Positions 11,912 to 23,775 of a DNA stretch of 64,000 bases are shown here, one piece after another. Position numbers and translations under genes: made by a program. The DNA is from Irpex lacteus. Lineage: Eukaryota; Basidiomycota; Agaricomycetes; Polyporales; Irpicaceae. How positions within the stretch are numbered: position 1 is the first letter of the stretch; each line of letters starts with the position of its first letter. The stretch lies in assembly GCA_001986395.2 (NCBI GenBank), contig MQVO02000002.1, positions 3,100,001-3,164,000 on the forward strand, read 5' to 3'. The notes beneath the pieces were generated by a model. It was not told the DNA's origin and searched no databases. It saw nothing but the letters and a program-made list of their open reading frames with translations.

Positions 11912-14269
11912 ATGGCTCCCATCCCCTCTGCTTCTGCTATCTCCAGCATGCCTGCTCTCTTAGCGTCGCCATGGCTGAAATGGTCTCTCCTAGTTGTCCT
12001 CGCTATCCTCCTGGTCTCCCTAGCAGCACTCGTACTTGTCTGGGTCTTCCGCAAGACGATGAAGTCTGTCCCAATGTTCATCGAGAAGGTTCATGAGCGC
12101 AAGTTGGTCTTACCTACGCATCTCGACCCTCGGATGTCAAGACCAATCGTCCTCCCACTTCCCCCGAACTTCACCTCGATGACACAGACTGTCAATGCTG
12201 TGTCTCCTACGGTCAAAAACGACGATGTCAGCACCAAGTTCATCTCGGCGCAGTTCTGTCTTTCACTGTGGCTGTCTACGAGTCTCGATCACATCACCCT
12301 CGACGAATGTCTCCAATACGAGGAGTCCATTAATGAGCCAGAAGCTTTCGACACACCAGCTCTCAGCCCATCCCTCGACATAGACAACGACTCGTACGAC
12401 TCTTCACTACAGACGCCTTCTCTCGAGAGCGCGCCCTCGCCTGTCAGCCACTTCACCAAGGATCTCGCTGTTGTTGACGACAACTACGGACCTGCGGCTG
12501 ACATCCGAGTCTTCGATGCCTTGACTCCCACAACGGCGTTCACTGGCTCTCTCTGCCTTGCTGATCTCTGCCTTGCTGACCTCAAGGGCTTCGACTCTGG
12601 TGATGAAGAGTCCTTCTATTCTCAAGAGTCTTTCATCTCTAGCGACTCTCTGTACGACCCCGGTATACCGACCATAGTGATCTCTGAGGCTCTGGATGAC
12701 ACCTGCTCTCGCTATCCCTACGAATCGCCAACGCTCCCCTCCACGCCTTCCACCGCTGCTCTCTACACACTCGGTTTACCTACTCTTGCGCACGAGTATC
12801 ATGAGCCCCCACCAACATCACTCGCTCCCGCTCCCATCCCAATCCCCTTCTCCCCAACGCTTCATGCCGACAGCTACATCTGGGTCCCACCTCCTGGCTC
12901 CGACGAATACTTCTTCAGCTTCGAACCAACTTCCAACGACGAAGACGAACCCCAACACGACGAAGAACCATCGCCTGATCTGTCACGCCTCGGACTCCGG
13001 TCTACTAGTGGCAGCAGCAACGTGGCTAATTCTGACAACAATGGGTGTACCTTCGATTGGAACCGGCTCCTCGCGCAAGAAGCGGAACGAGACTATGAAC
13101 GAGTGGACAGTGGATTGCGATCGGCGTTCTCTACCGACTCTGACCTTGCATCTGAAGAAGATGAAGATGATCCCGACTCTGATGAGGAACCACCGACTGA
13201 TCTGCCGCACCCGGGACTCAGACTTCGGTCTACAACTGGCAGTGGAAACGTGGCTTCTGACGATGGCGGGACGTTCGACTGGAATAGGCTCGGAGGAGGA
13301 CAGGAAGACAGCGGCTTGCGATCCGCCTTTTCCACCGACTCTGACCTAGCAATCATAGACGAGGAAGATGAGGAAGACGATGGAGATGAGGAAGATGAGG
13401 AAGATGATGAAGATGAAGATGACGATGACGATGAGGAAGAAGATGACGATGAAGACGATGATGAAGACGCACCCGACTCTGAAGAGGCACCACCGTCCGA
13501 TATGTCGCGCCAAGGACTTTGGTCTACAAGTGGCAATATGGACGTGGCTTCTGAGGATATCGGGACCTACGAATCAGAAGACAGCGGCTTGCGATCCGCC
13601 TTTTCCACCGACTCTGACCTAGCAACTATAGATGAGGAAGACGAGGAAGACGATGGAGATGAAGATGAGGAAGACGAGGACGAGGAAGAATATAACGAGG
13701 AAGACGAATACGCACCCGACTCTGAAGAGGCACCACCATCCAACATGTCGCGCCAAGGGCTTCGGTCTACAAGTGACAATATGTACGTGGCTTCTGTGGA
13801 TATCGGGACCTACGATTCGGAAGACAGCGGCTTGCGATCCGCCTTTTCCACCGACTCTGACCTAGCAACCATAGACGAGGAAGACGAGGAAGATGAAGAT
13901 GACGACGAGGAAGACGACGACGAGGCACCCGACTCTGAAGAGGCACCACCGTCCAACATGTCGCGCCAAGGACTTCGGTCTACAAGCAACAGTATGGAGG
14001 TGGCTTCTGAGGATATCGGGACCGACTACGACTGGCAACAAGAGGAAGACAGCGGCTTGCGATCCGCCTTTTCCACCGACTCTGACCTAGCAATTGACGA
14101 TGATGATGATGAGGAAAATGATGAAGAAAACGACGACGACGGAGACAATGAAGACGACGACGACGACCTTTCAGTTGTTATTTTGCGCCTCAGGCTTTGG
14201 CCTCCAACTTATGGCTGCGACGCGACTACTGAACAACCACACTCGGCAAAGCGACACGAACAGCCTTAA
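11912..14269 (+). CDS. Single-pass membrane protein with acidic tandem repeats
   Basis: One uninterrupted 785-residue frame from the ATG at 11912; the frame opens at 11747, but the added 55 residues look like translated leader. Residues ~23-46 form one strong hydrophobic segment followed by RKTMK, so the N-terminus is probably a membrane anchor with the long tail on the cytosolic side (inference). The middle is Ser/Thr/Pro-rich. From about residue 350 the protein consists of five repeats of ~75-90 residues. Each has a (S/D)(M/L)SRQGL(R/W)ST element, the strongly conserved SGLRSAFSTDSDLA, and a pure Asp/Glu run of variable length. The conserved cores start near 13107, 13309, 13582, 13825 and 14051. 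No family is recognised; a role as an acidic, phosphorylatable scaffold would be speculation. Absence of introns is unusual in this window. Confidence 0.8.
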   Translation: MAPIPSASAISSMPALLASPWLKWSLLVVLAILLVSLAALVLVWVFRKTMKSVPMFIEKVHERKLVLPTHLDPRMSRPIVLPLPPNFTSMTQTVNAVSPTVKNDDVSTKFISAQFCLSLWLSTSLDHITLDECLQYEESINEPEAFDTPALSPSLDIDNDSYDSSLQTPSLESAPSPVSHFTKDLAVVDDNYGPAADIRVFDALTPTTAFTGSLCLADLCLADLKGFDSGDEESFYSQESFISSDSLYDPGIPTIVISEALDDTCSRYPYESPTLPSTPSTAALYTLGLPTLAHEYHEPPPTSLAPAPIPIPFSPTLHADSYIWVPPPGSDEYFFSFEPTSNDEDEPQHDEEPSPDLSRLGLRSTSGSSNVANSDNNGCTFDWNRLLAQEAERDYERVDSGLRSAFSTDSDLASEEDEDDPDSDEEPPTDLPHPGLRLRSTTGSGNVASDDGGTFDWNRLGGGQEDSGLRSAFSTDSDLAIIDEEDEEDDGDEEDEEDDEDEDDDDDEEEDDDEDDDEDAPDSEEAPPSDMSRQGLWSTSGNMDVASEDIGTYESEDSGLRSAFSTDSDLATIDEEDEEDDGDEDEEDEDEEEYNEEDEYAPDSEEAPPSNMSRQGLRSTSDNMYVASVDIGTYDSEDSGLRSAFSTDSDLATIDEEDEEDEDDDEEDDDEAPDSEEAPPSNMSRQGLRSTSNSMEVASEDIGTDYDWQQEEDSGLRSAFSTDSDLAIDDDDDEENDEENDDDGDNEDDDDDLSVVILRLRLWPPTYGCDATTEQPHSAKRHEQP
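12960..14165 (+). repeat. In-frame coding minisatellite (five units of ~225-275 bp)
   Basis: Units 3 to 5 are nearly identical at DNA level around the core agcggcttgcgatccgcc; unit 1 is the most diverged. Length varies mainly in the GAA/GAC/GAT runs that encode the acidic stretch. The gradient of divergence suggests recent expansion from the 3' side. Confidence 0.85.
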
Positions 14270-14828
14270 TGTCGCCCCACACCCATCACTCAGCCACCCC
14301 TCCTACCATTTTCTCGGCCATTTTCTCGGATTCATGCACATCCGTGTCCACTCCTTTAACCCTTTTTCTTCTTATGCTTTTCTCCATCTATGCCCTTCAC
14401 TATCTATGCCTTCCTTCATCTATGCCTTTCTTTCCTCTTGCTTTTGCTTTCTTAACTTATTCTTCGCACCCCGCCACCGCATTGCACGTGACGCCACCCC
14501 ACATATGATCCTTTTTCTCGGATTCTGGAAATCCATTTGCTCTGTTTATTTATTCTTCACACCCTTCCTTGTATTGTATGTGGCGCCACCCCACGTTCAA
14601 TCCTCCTTGTTCTCAGTAGTATAGCAATAGTACATTAGTAGTATAGTAGTAGTATAGCTGTAGTATAGTAGTAGTGTAGCAGAACATCGAACAAAATAAA
14701 CAGTGTTAGGCTGTCCAAAAAACACTCGAATGACTACCCAAGTGAAGAGTGACCGACATCTCCAGAAGTGCCGAAATCACAACAACCTTCCAACATGCGA
14801 AACGAATATAGTCGCGTAATCTGCGAGA
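14270..14828. other. Intergenic region with TAG/TAT microsatellite
   Basis: This lies between convergent genes. At 14618-14682 there is an imperfect tagtagtata-type microsatellite. The pyrimidine-rich stretch before it is probably the 3' UTR of the upstream gene. No coding feature is supported. Confidence 0.6.
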
Positions 14829-14978
14829 CTACGCAGCAGGTACGTGCGCTCGGGTAGGGGCTAGGAGCCTCAGGTCTTCAAGATTAGAGGCGAGAGACAC
14901 CAACTCAGCAGGATTCTGTTCCTTGGCTTGACGAAGGAGCTCGAAGGATTTCTGCATTCTGGAGAAAACGTCAAGACC

Positions 14979-17900
14979 TCATAAATTGGCGAGAACAGCG
15001 AGCAAGACTCGCCTCCTTCTCCGGCCCCGCTTCTCTATAATGGCTTGCATCCTGCGCGCTCCATCCGCAGCGCGTTGTAGGATGAGCTCGGGAAGTCCAG
15101 CCAAGCGTCCACATTCGACACCGAAAGAATCCGTAGCCATCCCAGGAGTAAGTTTGTAGAGAAACGTTACCTCACGCGTTCCGTCAATGCGCGTTTCCTC
15201 CGCATACCCCATGTGCAAATTCTCGACGTCGTCGGGGAATTTTCGTTCGAGATCTGTCGCCACTTCTGGATAGTGAGTGATGAACAGGGTTTTGCACTTC
15301 GTAGACTTGACCAAGTGTTGTAGTACTGCGCTTGCTATGGCCATCTAGGTATGATTACTGATTAGCTTATGCGGTCCTTGAGACATACTCTTGAACGATG
15401 ACCTACGCCATCGAAAGTGGAAGTACCCCGACCCAGTTCGTCGAGGACTACCAAAGTGCGCGGGGTTGCGAGCTGCAGGATATCGCTAGTCTCTTGGAGT
15501 TCAACCATGAACGTTGATCGGCCTCTAGCAAGCTCATCCGAAGCTGTGTGCATGTATCAATGCACCTGATAACCTTGAGAGGTGCCCGTCGCACTCACCA
15601 CCCATGCGAATCAAGATACCGTCCAACATCCCCAGCTTCATTGAAGTTGCTGGCACATATGAGCCAACCTGGGCCATCTGTTCAAGACAGTCAGACTGCT
15701 ATGTAGAACCGTTAAGGCATGGTAGAGCACTTACGATGGCACAAAGAGCGATCATCCGCACCGCTGAGCTTTTACCACCCATATTAGGACCAGTGATGAT
15801 CTTATGTCTTGGCTGCATTCGGACAGTATTGGGTACGAAGGGATCATTGCGTAATGCTTCAACCATCGGATGACGACCATCCTCGATTTCCATGACATCG
15901 TCGTCTGAAAACTGCGGCCGCACATAGCCCTCTTGCAACGCCACGAGTGCTAAACTGAGAAGACAGTCTGCTGTAGCGAGCTTGTTGACTGCATCGCGCA
16001 AGACGGCATAGTGGTTGTCAGTTATCTCGGCAAGAAAAGATTGGTAAGCTTCATTGGCTTCACGGTCCAGAGCTTCCTTCAGCTGAGCGCGTTGCTCGAG
16101 TTTCTCGATCATCCCGGGGGTGCGTACTCGTCGAACGTACTTCGTCCTGTAGTATTAATCAGCGCAACTCTCTCATGCCGATACATTGCCTTAGACTCCT
16201 ACCCAGAAATAAGCCTCCACCTTGGTGGGATCTCCTTGACTTCACTTTTCTTCAGCTCGATAAGATACTGTAACAGCGCGTGAGGGGCATTTATACACGG
16301 AAATGGCATAAATGTACCTCTTCGCCGTTAGCATGGGTATACTGCAGCGCGGGTCTTCTCAGTTCCTTCCGGACTTCCGCTATGTGTCAGAATTTTCGAC
16401 AGCTCTGGTCATAAGCAAACTCACTCTTTCGCAATTCATCCATCAGCTCGGATTCGACTATTTGAATCGCCTATAAGTGGTTAAATCAATGGCATCCTAA
16501 CAATCCGCTGCTCACTATGCACTTACCACTGTGCATGCGTCGATAGAAGGATACTTGTCCGGGTCAGTCCACATAGTATCCTTCTTGCCCTCTTTGGCCT
16601 CTTTCAACAAAATTTCACTGAGCAGAGCCTTCACCGGCTCTTTCATCCTTGGTAGAGCAGCGATAATATCGTTGAGGATGGGTGACTGGAAGCCGGCGTC
16701 GCCTGCATTCGGTACTCGATCGAAACCGACGGCGAGTTTCTCGAAGGCTGGTAGGAGGATAGCTAGCTCTCGTGGAGTGCACTGGGAGTAGCGTAAGACA
16801 TCATCAGGACAAGAAGTATGGCTGGTACCTACCTTCCCGTATTGTATCCGGCAGAGACCCCTCGCTAAGTCAGGTAGACCTCTGAGGAGTTGACGTAGGA
16901 CTGTGAGTTTTGGTGACTGCGTAGACAGGATCTCTTCAATGGCGTCCATACGCGCATTCAAGGCCCTGGCAGTATACTTCTTAAAAAAAACTCCACAAAC
17001 GAGGGCGTAAACACGTGCTTACTCTTTGTCTACCAGAGGACGTCCGACCCAAGTTTTGAGCATACGAGCCCCAAACCGAGTCGTAGTACGGTCCAATATC
17101 CACATTAACGAGCCTCGCTTGGTAAAGTCCGTCTCGTTTCGATATATCTCCCTAGTATCTGACACGTTAGCGCATCATAGTACGACCCCGAATTCGGCCA
17201 AACCCACAGGTTCGTCAACGTATTCCCGTTCAACAACATATGAGTGCGTTCCGTGAACTTCGTGAAGAATCGTGTTTCCAGTAGCGCGTCGGCGACGTTA
17301 AAAGTCGCCAGATACTTCATCACATGCGCAAGTGCTATAACAACCTGCTGTGGAAAACTGGTCACTGCGGCTGTGAGCTCACCTACAAAATGAACTAGTG
17401 GTGAGAAGGCTGAGGTTTTCGGAATGGATACTAAATCTCACCAGTCTTCAGCGCACTTGAAGCCTTATCTTGACCTGCTTTGCTGGTATAGAACCCGGTC
17501 ACGAAGTCGAAGGCGTCCGAATAGGACATAGGCTTCTTCACGCGTTCCGTGCGCACCTTGTGTTCAGCACGTGAATGTCTGGACATTGACGACGGATGAG
17601 TAGTGCCACTACGAGAATAATAGTGATGCGGGTCTCACGCAGTAAAGTACTCGAGCATCTTCTCCGTGGGTTTGGTTAGGCCGTCTTCTGGTAGCAGGAG
17701 TTCGGAGGGAGAGATGTGGACGAGTCTTGTCTGATAATCTCAATGAAACCACATTCCATAAAAATAAGAAACCTTACATACCTCGAGCTCAGTCCTCATA
17801 TGATTGTCTACAGATGAGCGGCATTAACATATGAAGGGTTATTTGGTCGTGTAAATACCTTCAAAGTGATCCCACGTAACATCTCCCGTACTCGCAGAGA

Positions 17901-19242
17901 TAGATATCAAAGCAATAGATACTTTCTCATCGATTCCCATGCCACCCTTGGGTTCTTCGACTAGGCAGACCAGGGGAGGTGCGGATAAAGGGTCCATGTC
18001 GTCAACAGATCCCAACTGGTCTACATATCTGTCACAGAAGTCAGCTACTCTAGCCATCTCTAGTCAAGAAGAGAACGTCACTGACGTCGCAGCCGTGTAC
18101 AGATGCGTGAGTTTCCGTTCGAAGAGATCGTTGCGTGTATCCCCGGCTTTCTTCAGAGCGGCGGTCTCGGTTTGTTCCACTATTCCGACTTTCAGACCCT
18201 CTGACAGTAATCTAAGAATGAGTACGGTTTAGCTCGTGGAATATAGGTTTACGATAAGCTCAGTCCACCTACTTCTTCAGATGAACTTCCCGTCTATGCA
18301 CGGGGATCATGGCGGTCATGAAGTTGCGCTTTGGGAAGCACGCAATCCCTAGCAATTTAGCCGCAGTCTAGAGGTATCGATCAATTCGAGTCCCATCCCT
18401 ACATACTGCCACCATACGTACTTGAGCGTCATCTCCGTAGAAGATAATCTTGTACCCAATTTCGAACATGAGGAAGGTACCGGGATTATCCTCTTTGAAT
18501 TTCTTGACCTGTGAACTGTCAGCAAGTTGCCCATAACATTCAAAGTATAAGTCAAATATACCTGAAGTTCTAAAGGAGTATACGACTGGCCGCTTGGACC
18601 AATTTCTTGAACCTTCTTTGCGGCCCGAGCAGGTGCGGTGGCAGGTGCAGCCTTCTTTCTGCCTGCCTTGGTCTTCGAGCTAGCGAAGAACGCCATTGTT
18701 TCCTTGAACTTGTCTCCAGTATCAGATACTTTCTCTTGGGCTGAAGACTTGGCGGGTGATGCAGGCTGGCTCGGCTCGTCGTCGGGGTCGAAATCGTCTT
18801 CAGCGTCATGTTCTCCCTGTTCTTCCGAGTTCTGGCGGTCCAGCACATTCTGACCTGAAAGCAATATTCGTTTTGCTCGCTCGTGACGATTCAAACGAGC
18901 TCTCTCTTCTGCTGGGCTAAAACTTTGTGGCTCAATGCCAGAACCGAAGCGGTAGTGGTCGACAACAGAAGGACCTTTGGGTGGAGGTGGTACGTGTGAC
19001 CTATCGTCTGTGACACGCTGGGACAGAAGAGGTTTTGTAGTTGAAGAACTACCTATCACTTTTCTCCTCTTCGCCGGTCGTTCCTCATCTGATGCAGCCG
19101 TCAAGTCGATGGGCGAGCTGGACCTCTGGCCAGCTGGCTGACGACGACTAGGTGACGATTGGGTACTACTCCCTGAAGGCTGGGAGAAATAAAAAGATAG
19201 CATGGTCTGATTTCCAGACATTGTAGACTTGGGCTGTGACAT
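14979..19242 (-). CDS. MSH3: DNA mismatch repair protein MSH3 (MutS family)
   Basis: Nineteen exons from 18562-19242 down to 14979-15344 sum to 3273 nt, or 1090 residues, close to the usual MSH3 length. MSH3 pairs with MSH2 as MutSbeta to bind insertion/deletion loops in the nucleus. The N-terminus carries QTMLSFYF, a canonical PCNA-interacting motif. MutS domain I starts after [12 protein letters not shown], including [21 protein letters not shown]. Core and lever segments include [20 protein letters not shown] and [17 protein letters not shown]. The ATPase domain has Walker [10 protein letters not shown], Walker [14 protein letters not shown] and FITHYPEVA. Exons are as short as 26 nt (17782-17807). 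The frame ends at a TGA at 14979-14981 but stays open for 49 more codons to a TAG at 14829, so the true C-terminus is uncertain. Confidence 0.95.
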
Positions 19243-20418
19243 AAGTAGTTTCCTGTGAATGTAAGCCAAGAAATAAGTAAGAGTCCAAGTTGAACCAATG
19301 ACAGTCACGGTGGCGGGCCAAAATGTATAATTATAAGTACGCGCGCGTGACGACCAGTAGCGATCGGTTACGCGACTGTCACGCGTGTGTGACAACGCCA
19401 GCTATAAATCTAGATCTCCCAATAAGTTCCGAGCTGATGATAGCTTGGAAAGTCTCTGATGGATTGTGTTTAACGACTCCAAGTTTTATCTACCAAGAGC
19501 GCTGTTTTCTGTGCATAGTGGCTCGGAGGTACCAGTGACGTCGATGATGGTACTCCTAGTAGTACCGTGACTGCCAGTGCCAGTGTAGCCGAAGTAAGTA
19601 TACGCAAGTTGGATGATACACAGCATGGGTGTAAACGTGATATTATGTGCCAATGGGGACTCTGTAGTATACATGATTGCATCCAACAATCAAAGTCCTA
19701 GATGAACTCGCCAAGTCAAGTCAAGTCAAGTCAAATGATTAAGGTGCATGTTGGTTTCCCTGGGCGTGGCTGACCGCCTGAGATCACCAACGCCCAGGTA
19801 CTTGTCCCGGAGACCACGAAGAGGTCTGCACCAGGACAGCCGAGTGGCTGCCCTCCCCCGGGAAGCCCCACTTGACACCTCGTATCTTGACCTAGAAAAA
19901 GAAGGATGAGTTAGCTGGATGTTCGGATCTGTATAAATTGAGAAAGGTACTCACGGTTCAAGTGCAAGGCCTACGCTGTACGGGACCATGGGCGGGCCCA
20001 CCCACGTCCACCCTACCTTCTGTAAAAAAAAGCTGACAAAAGAAGTAAAAGAGATCAGCATAACTTTGGGACGGACGGAAAGAAGGGGCAGGGGGTATGG
20101 AAAATGTTACACCAAGGCGAACGATGAGACCTTAGGGAAGTCGGGGTCATGACTCCCGTCATCCTTGCCCCAAGACCCGCCCGCGCGCCTTGGCGATACC
20201 TGAGAGTCCTCGGTCCTCGGCGCGTGCAGTGTCCTCGGTCGGCCTGCTAGGGAAAACTCAAAGCAAAAATATATCAGCGTAGACGTAACAACAACAGAGA
20301 AAGGGGAATAAGCAAAAACACACTCGAAGCCCGCCTCGAGTTCGCCCGCCGCCGTTGACAGACCCATCGACGCCAGCGAAGGAACACATGCCGGTGTCGA
20401 CGACGTCTTCGTCCCGTA
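19243..20418. other. MSH3 upstream region and repeat-bearing spacer
   Basis: It contains the MSH3 promoter, a short caagt run near 19710-19730 and one copy of an interspersed repeat at about 19744-20030. Open frames are short and unsupported. Confidence 0.5.
19744..20030 (+). repeat. Interspersed repeat, copy A (diverged)
   Basis: The segment contains gtttccct, ggtactt(g)tcccg(g)agaccacga, aggtctgc(a/g)ccaggacagcc and ggctgccctcccccggg in the same order as copies at 51649-51920 and 62992-63234. The GGACCATG element lies ~240 bp downstream of the first block. It is the most diverged of the three copies. Confidence 0.7.
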
Positions 20419-20931
20419 TCACTGGCAGAAAACCCGCCATAATGGAACCGGATCACCGAGCGTCCAGCGAGAATACGGTAGTGCGCACCGCAAATCGCCT
20501 TCCATTCTCCCCGGCAGACTCGCAATCCAACCCTCTGCGCTTCCAGCTTCAAAAGACGAGAAACAACGGCTGTGCGCACCGTGCTCCCGCTCCGTCCGCC
20601 TTCCGCAATAAAAAGAGACAGAGGGAGAGAAAGAGGTCATTTACCACTGCGACCAACGCTCCATGCGGAGGCGGAGGTAGCACTGACGAGCTTCCTTCAT
20701 CTCGAACCCTTCGCTCCTATACTTGATCTCCTTCTTGGCCTGAGCAGCCGCAAGAGGGATAAGCTTGAAGGTGCCTTGAGTCTGAGGCAACGCGACGGGA
20801 GCCGGGGAGGGGGCGGGAGAGGGGTACATGATGTCGAGGGAGCGGTACACGATGGAGGGGTTGCATCGTGCAGCTTCGAGGGAGACCAAGCCAGCTTGGT
20901 TGTGAAGGGAGGTGAATTGAATTTGAGACAT
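20419..20931 (-). CDS. Small hypothetical protein
   Basis: Exon 1 (20645-20931) encodes 95 residues starting MSQIQFTSLH, with a Pro/Ala-rich middle and an Arg/Glu-rich end (KEARQCYLRLRMERW). A donor gtaaat at 20644 and an acceptor at 20570 lead to exon 2 (20419-20569) and a TGA, for 145 residues. Exon 1 is more convincing: it has a good ATG context and a TATA-like element ~90 bp upstream. Exon 2 is GC-rich and open in all three frames, so its frame is uncertain. No known family. Confidence 0.45.
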
Positions 20932-22157
20932 AGGGGAAATAATGGAAATGGTGGGAAAGGTATGGGTGGGGTGGTAAAACGTAAAGAACAGAGGTGGGGA
21001 GGAATTGTGAAAGAATGACGGCCTATTTATGTGATCCTGGAGAGTTCAGGAGGTATATCGTCAGCTACTCGTGCCAGTCGCGCAGAGTGGCCCGTTGACG
21101 GGATGACGACGTTCCCGCCCGCCACCGTCAGACGACTGCTTCTCGGTATGTTGAGAAGTAGCGGATATGCCAGTCTGTCGGCGACAGGGGCTTGCGATAT
21201 ACTGTAAAGTCATATCAGTTAATCTGCTTATGGCTTTAGTTGCATCGCGATACCGTTCAATGTCAGCCTCGGGCTCCTGTGCCGTGCAAGGCCGCGCCCA
21301 CTAGGAAAGTAGGCTGCATCACTCCTTTTTAAAGAGAGACGACTTCGCGCACTACTAGTTTGTGCGACGCATGTCGTTTGAGAGCAGTTAATGAATACTG
21401 GTGCAAACTAGATGACATCGTAGTGGTCCAACTTGAAGGTCAAGTTCATCGTGACCGTGACTGTTTAAGCGACCTGCGCCACAAAGCGGGCGCCTTTCCT
21501 ATCTGGGACGGTACCTCCAAGTCCTTTAGCCCAGAAACAAGAAAATCGCATACTGCCATATCAACTCGAAACGAGGAGAACACAAGTATTGCGTTCTCTC
21601 CTTTCTGTCATGGAGAGTTGTTATCCGATCAGTGGAGAATGGAAGCCTCTCCTACAGGGTGACCATCATACCGACCAGGGGTCCATGTCAGCCAATCAGG
21701 TGTTTGAATGGTTAGAAGAGTGTCAGCCACCACCTTCTGAACGGCTGAACCATTATACTGGAACAGAATCGATACTACGGCGAGGTGCCAACTCCTCAGT
21801 GAAGGAGACCTCGACTAATAGGGCTGTCGCTGAGTGGGCTAGTAATGAAACAGCACAGTGACGATAAGTTAACTCGGTTTGCCTTGGCCCTTGGAAGCCG
21901 GGCTAATCGTTGACGACAAGCAAATACACCTGCGCCCTGCATATAAGATCAAATGTGTTGTATAGTGATACCGAATGCATATACCAACATCTAGAACCTA
22001 CGATCAACATTAGTGAAAGTACGTTCCGTGCAGATATACGGCCAATTTGAGTCCATCACTATCCCCAAACCTGTTATTACATGGATCTTTGGCAAAGGTG
22101 ACTCAATTTTCCTCTCAACGTGCAGCCCGTCATGACCAACTATGGATATCAGGATCC
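20932..22157. other. Intergenic region upstream of the hypothetical gene and downstream of the first epoxide hydrolase
   Basis: No convincing gene. From about 21900 the sequence resembles 24550-24830, the corresponding 3' flank of the second epoxide hydrolase, showing that the duplicated unit extends beyond the coding region. Confidence 0.5.
21022..21031 (-). promoter_or_regulatory. TATA-like element of the small hypothetical gene
   Basis: Minus-strand ATAAATAGG sits about 90 bp upstream of the ATG at 20931, matching the spacing of other TATA elements in this window. Confidence 0.4.
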
Positions 22158-23775
22158 TCAGGCGAAATTGTGTCCAAAGAACTCCCTCAGATCCGCGATG
22201 AACTCGTCCGAACTATCGAGCGCAGGGAAATGCCCGCCTGCTTCGTGCTCTGTGTACCGATATGCGTTAGCTTCAAGAAAACTAGGATATAGGGTCACAA
22301 ATTACCTTTGTAGAAGGTCAGGTTCCCGTATTTCTCAATGCTGGCCCGCGGTGTGCCTCCGATCTCATAAGGCTGGAGGGGTGACGTCAGGGTGAATACA
22401 AAGACCATATAATATTCCGTTATACTCACAAACATAGAGACTCCAAGTGCTTTAGACTTCACTTTCAATGTTCTGGCACTTATAGCAACACCTGTACCGG
22501 CAGGGTCTTTCCATGCCTATACGGAGAGGCGCATATCAGAAATTGAGTACAACACGACGAGACGACCACCAAGCACAGTCGTTATACACAGTGGAAACAG
22601 GGCACATATGGTACGATACTTACCTGGTTGTATATAACGACTGATGTAGCGAAGGAACTGCTGAGGTAATACAGTGCCACAGTATCGACGATATCTTGCG
22701 GGTCGACCCTCGTGGGATCCGACCAATCATGAATCTTTTCACCTATATAAGCAAGTACGGCCAGCGGAGACGAACCAATTGCTATGCCAATAGTGAACGG
22801 CTGAATATACGGTGTCAACAGAGCATAATGGCCGAAGTAATAGTTGATTGACCTTGGTACTCTGGATGTTAAAGTAACCGCTGCCGGTTCTTTCAAACGC
22901 CGCGCCACGAGCCAGTAGCTTTCTCTCCGTCTCAGATAAGTTCGGCGAGTCTACATAATCTTCTGGTGTAGCAATGAATATGTTCAGGTGGACTGCCAAT
23001 AAAGACTCGGGGTACTGATATGCCATTATACGTGCAATCATAGAGCCCTACAAACAAGTGCGCGTCAGAATTCAAGACACAGTATCCCTCAATAGTCTGT
23101 ACTTGACGTACCCAATCGCCACCTTGAGCTGTATAAGACTTGTATCCAAGCAACTTTACCGCGAGATCATTGTAGAGGCGCGCGACATCCTCCAGATTCC
23201 AACCATCCCTGCGAGGGAGTGTCGACAGGAAATATCCCGGGATGGATGGTACTACAACATGAAAGCTATGCCAGTTTGAGTTGGATATTGTAAGAATATG
23301 ACGGGACAGTCTTACGCGGGAAGCTTAGGATCTTTCGGGTTGACAAGTGGCTCTATGACTTTGTGGAAGTCGTAGAAGGTGCCTTTGAACAATCTTCAGT
23401 TGGGTATATCACACGTGTTATATCCATACACTCACCTGGCCAGCCATGAAAAAGTAAAAGGGGAATCGCGTCTGCACGTTCACTCCTCTGGTGTACGAAG
23501 TGAAGTTGCAGCTGGTCGCCTTGGGGAGAGGCGTAGTCGACGAGGAAATGATCGAACTTGTTCACGGATTTCTCGAGTTCAGACCATTTCCATTCATTCT
23601 CGAACCTGTGCTTCAAGCCTTTGAGATAATCGTAATCGATACCGATGCTCCAAGGCGAGGCGAGATCAATAGGTGCTCGCGAAGGGAAAGGTGCAGTCTT
23701 GATCAGAGAGATCATATTCTGCACTGCCGTATCTTCATAATGGATTGGTACCTTTCGCAGGTTACTGAACGACAT
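22158..23775 (-). CDS. Epoxide hydrolase, microsomal type (copy 1)
   Basis: Eight exons (23436-23775, 23316-23382, 23112-23265, 22853-23047, 22624-22800, 22430-22516, 22306-22372, 22158-22249) give 392 residues, usual for fungal members. The alpha/beta-hydrolase-fold enzyme opens epoxides to diols. The N-terminal EHN-type segment (MSFSNLRKVPIHYEDT...) is followed by HGWPG, the oxyanion-hole motif. The nucleophile elbow GGDWG carries the catalytic Asp and is split by an intron between W and G. The catalytic His is in HEAGGHFPALD near the end. No signal peptide or membrane anchor is evident, so it is probably soluble. Intron positions and exon lengths are identical to the neighbour at 24835-26463, so the two are tandem duplicates. 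Confidence 0.93.

Noticed and set aside
13093..13536. 147-codon minus-strand poly-Ser frame
   Set aside because: It is the antisense of the Asp/Glu-coding minisatellite (GAT/GAA read as ATC/TTC/TCA) and has no independent support.
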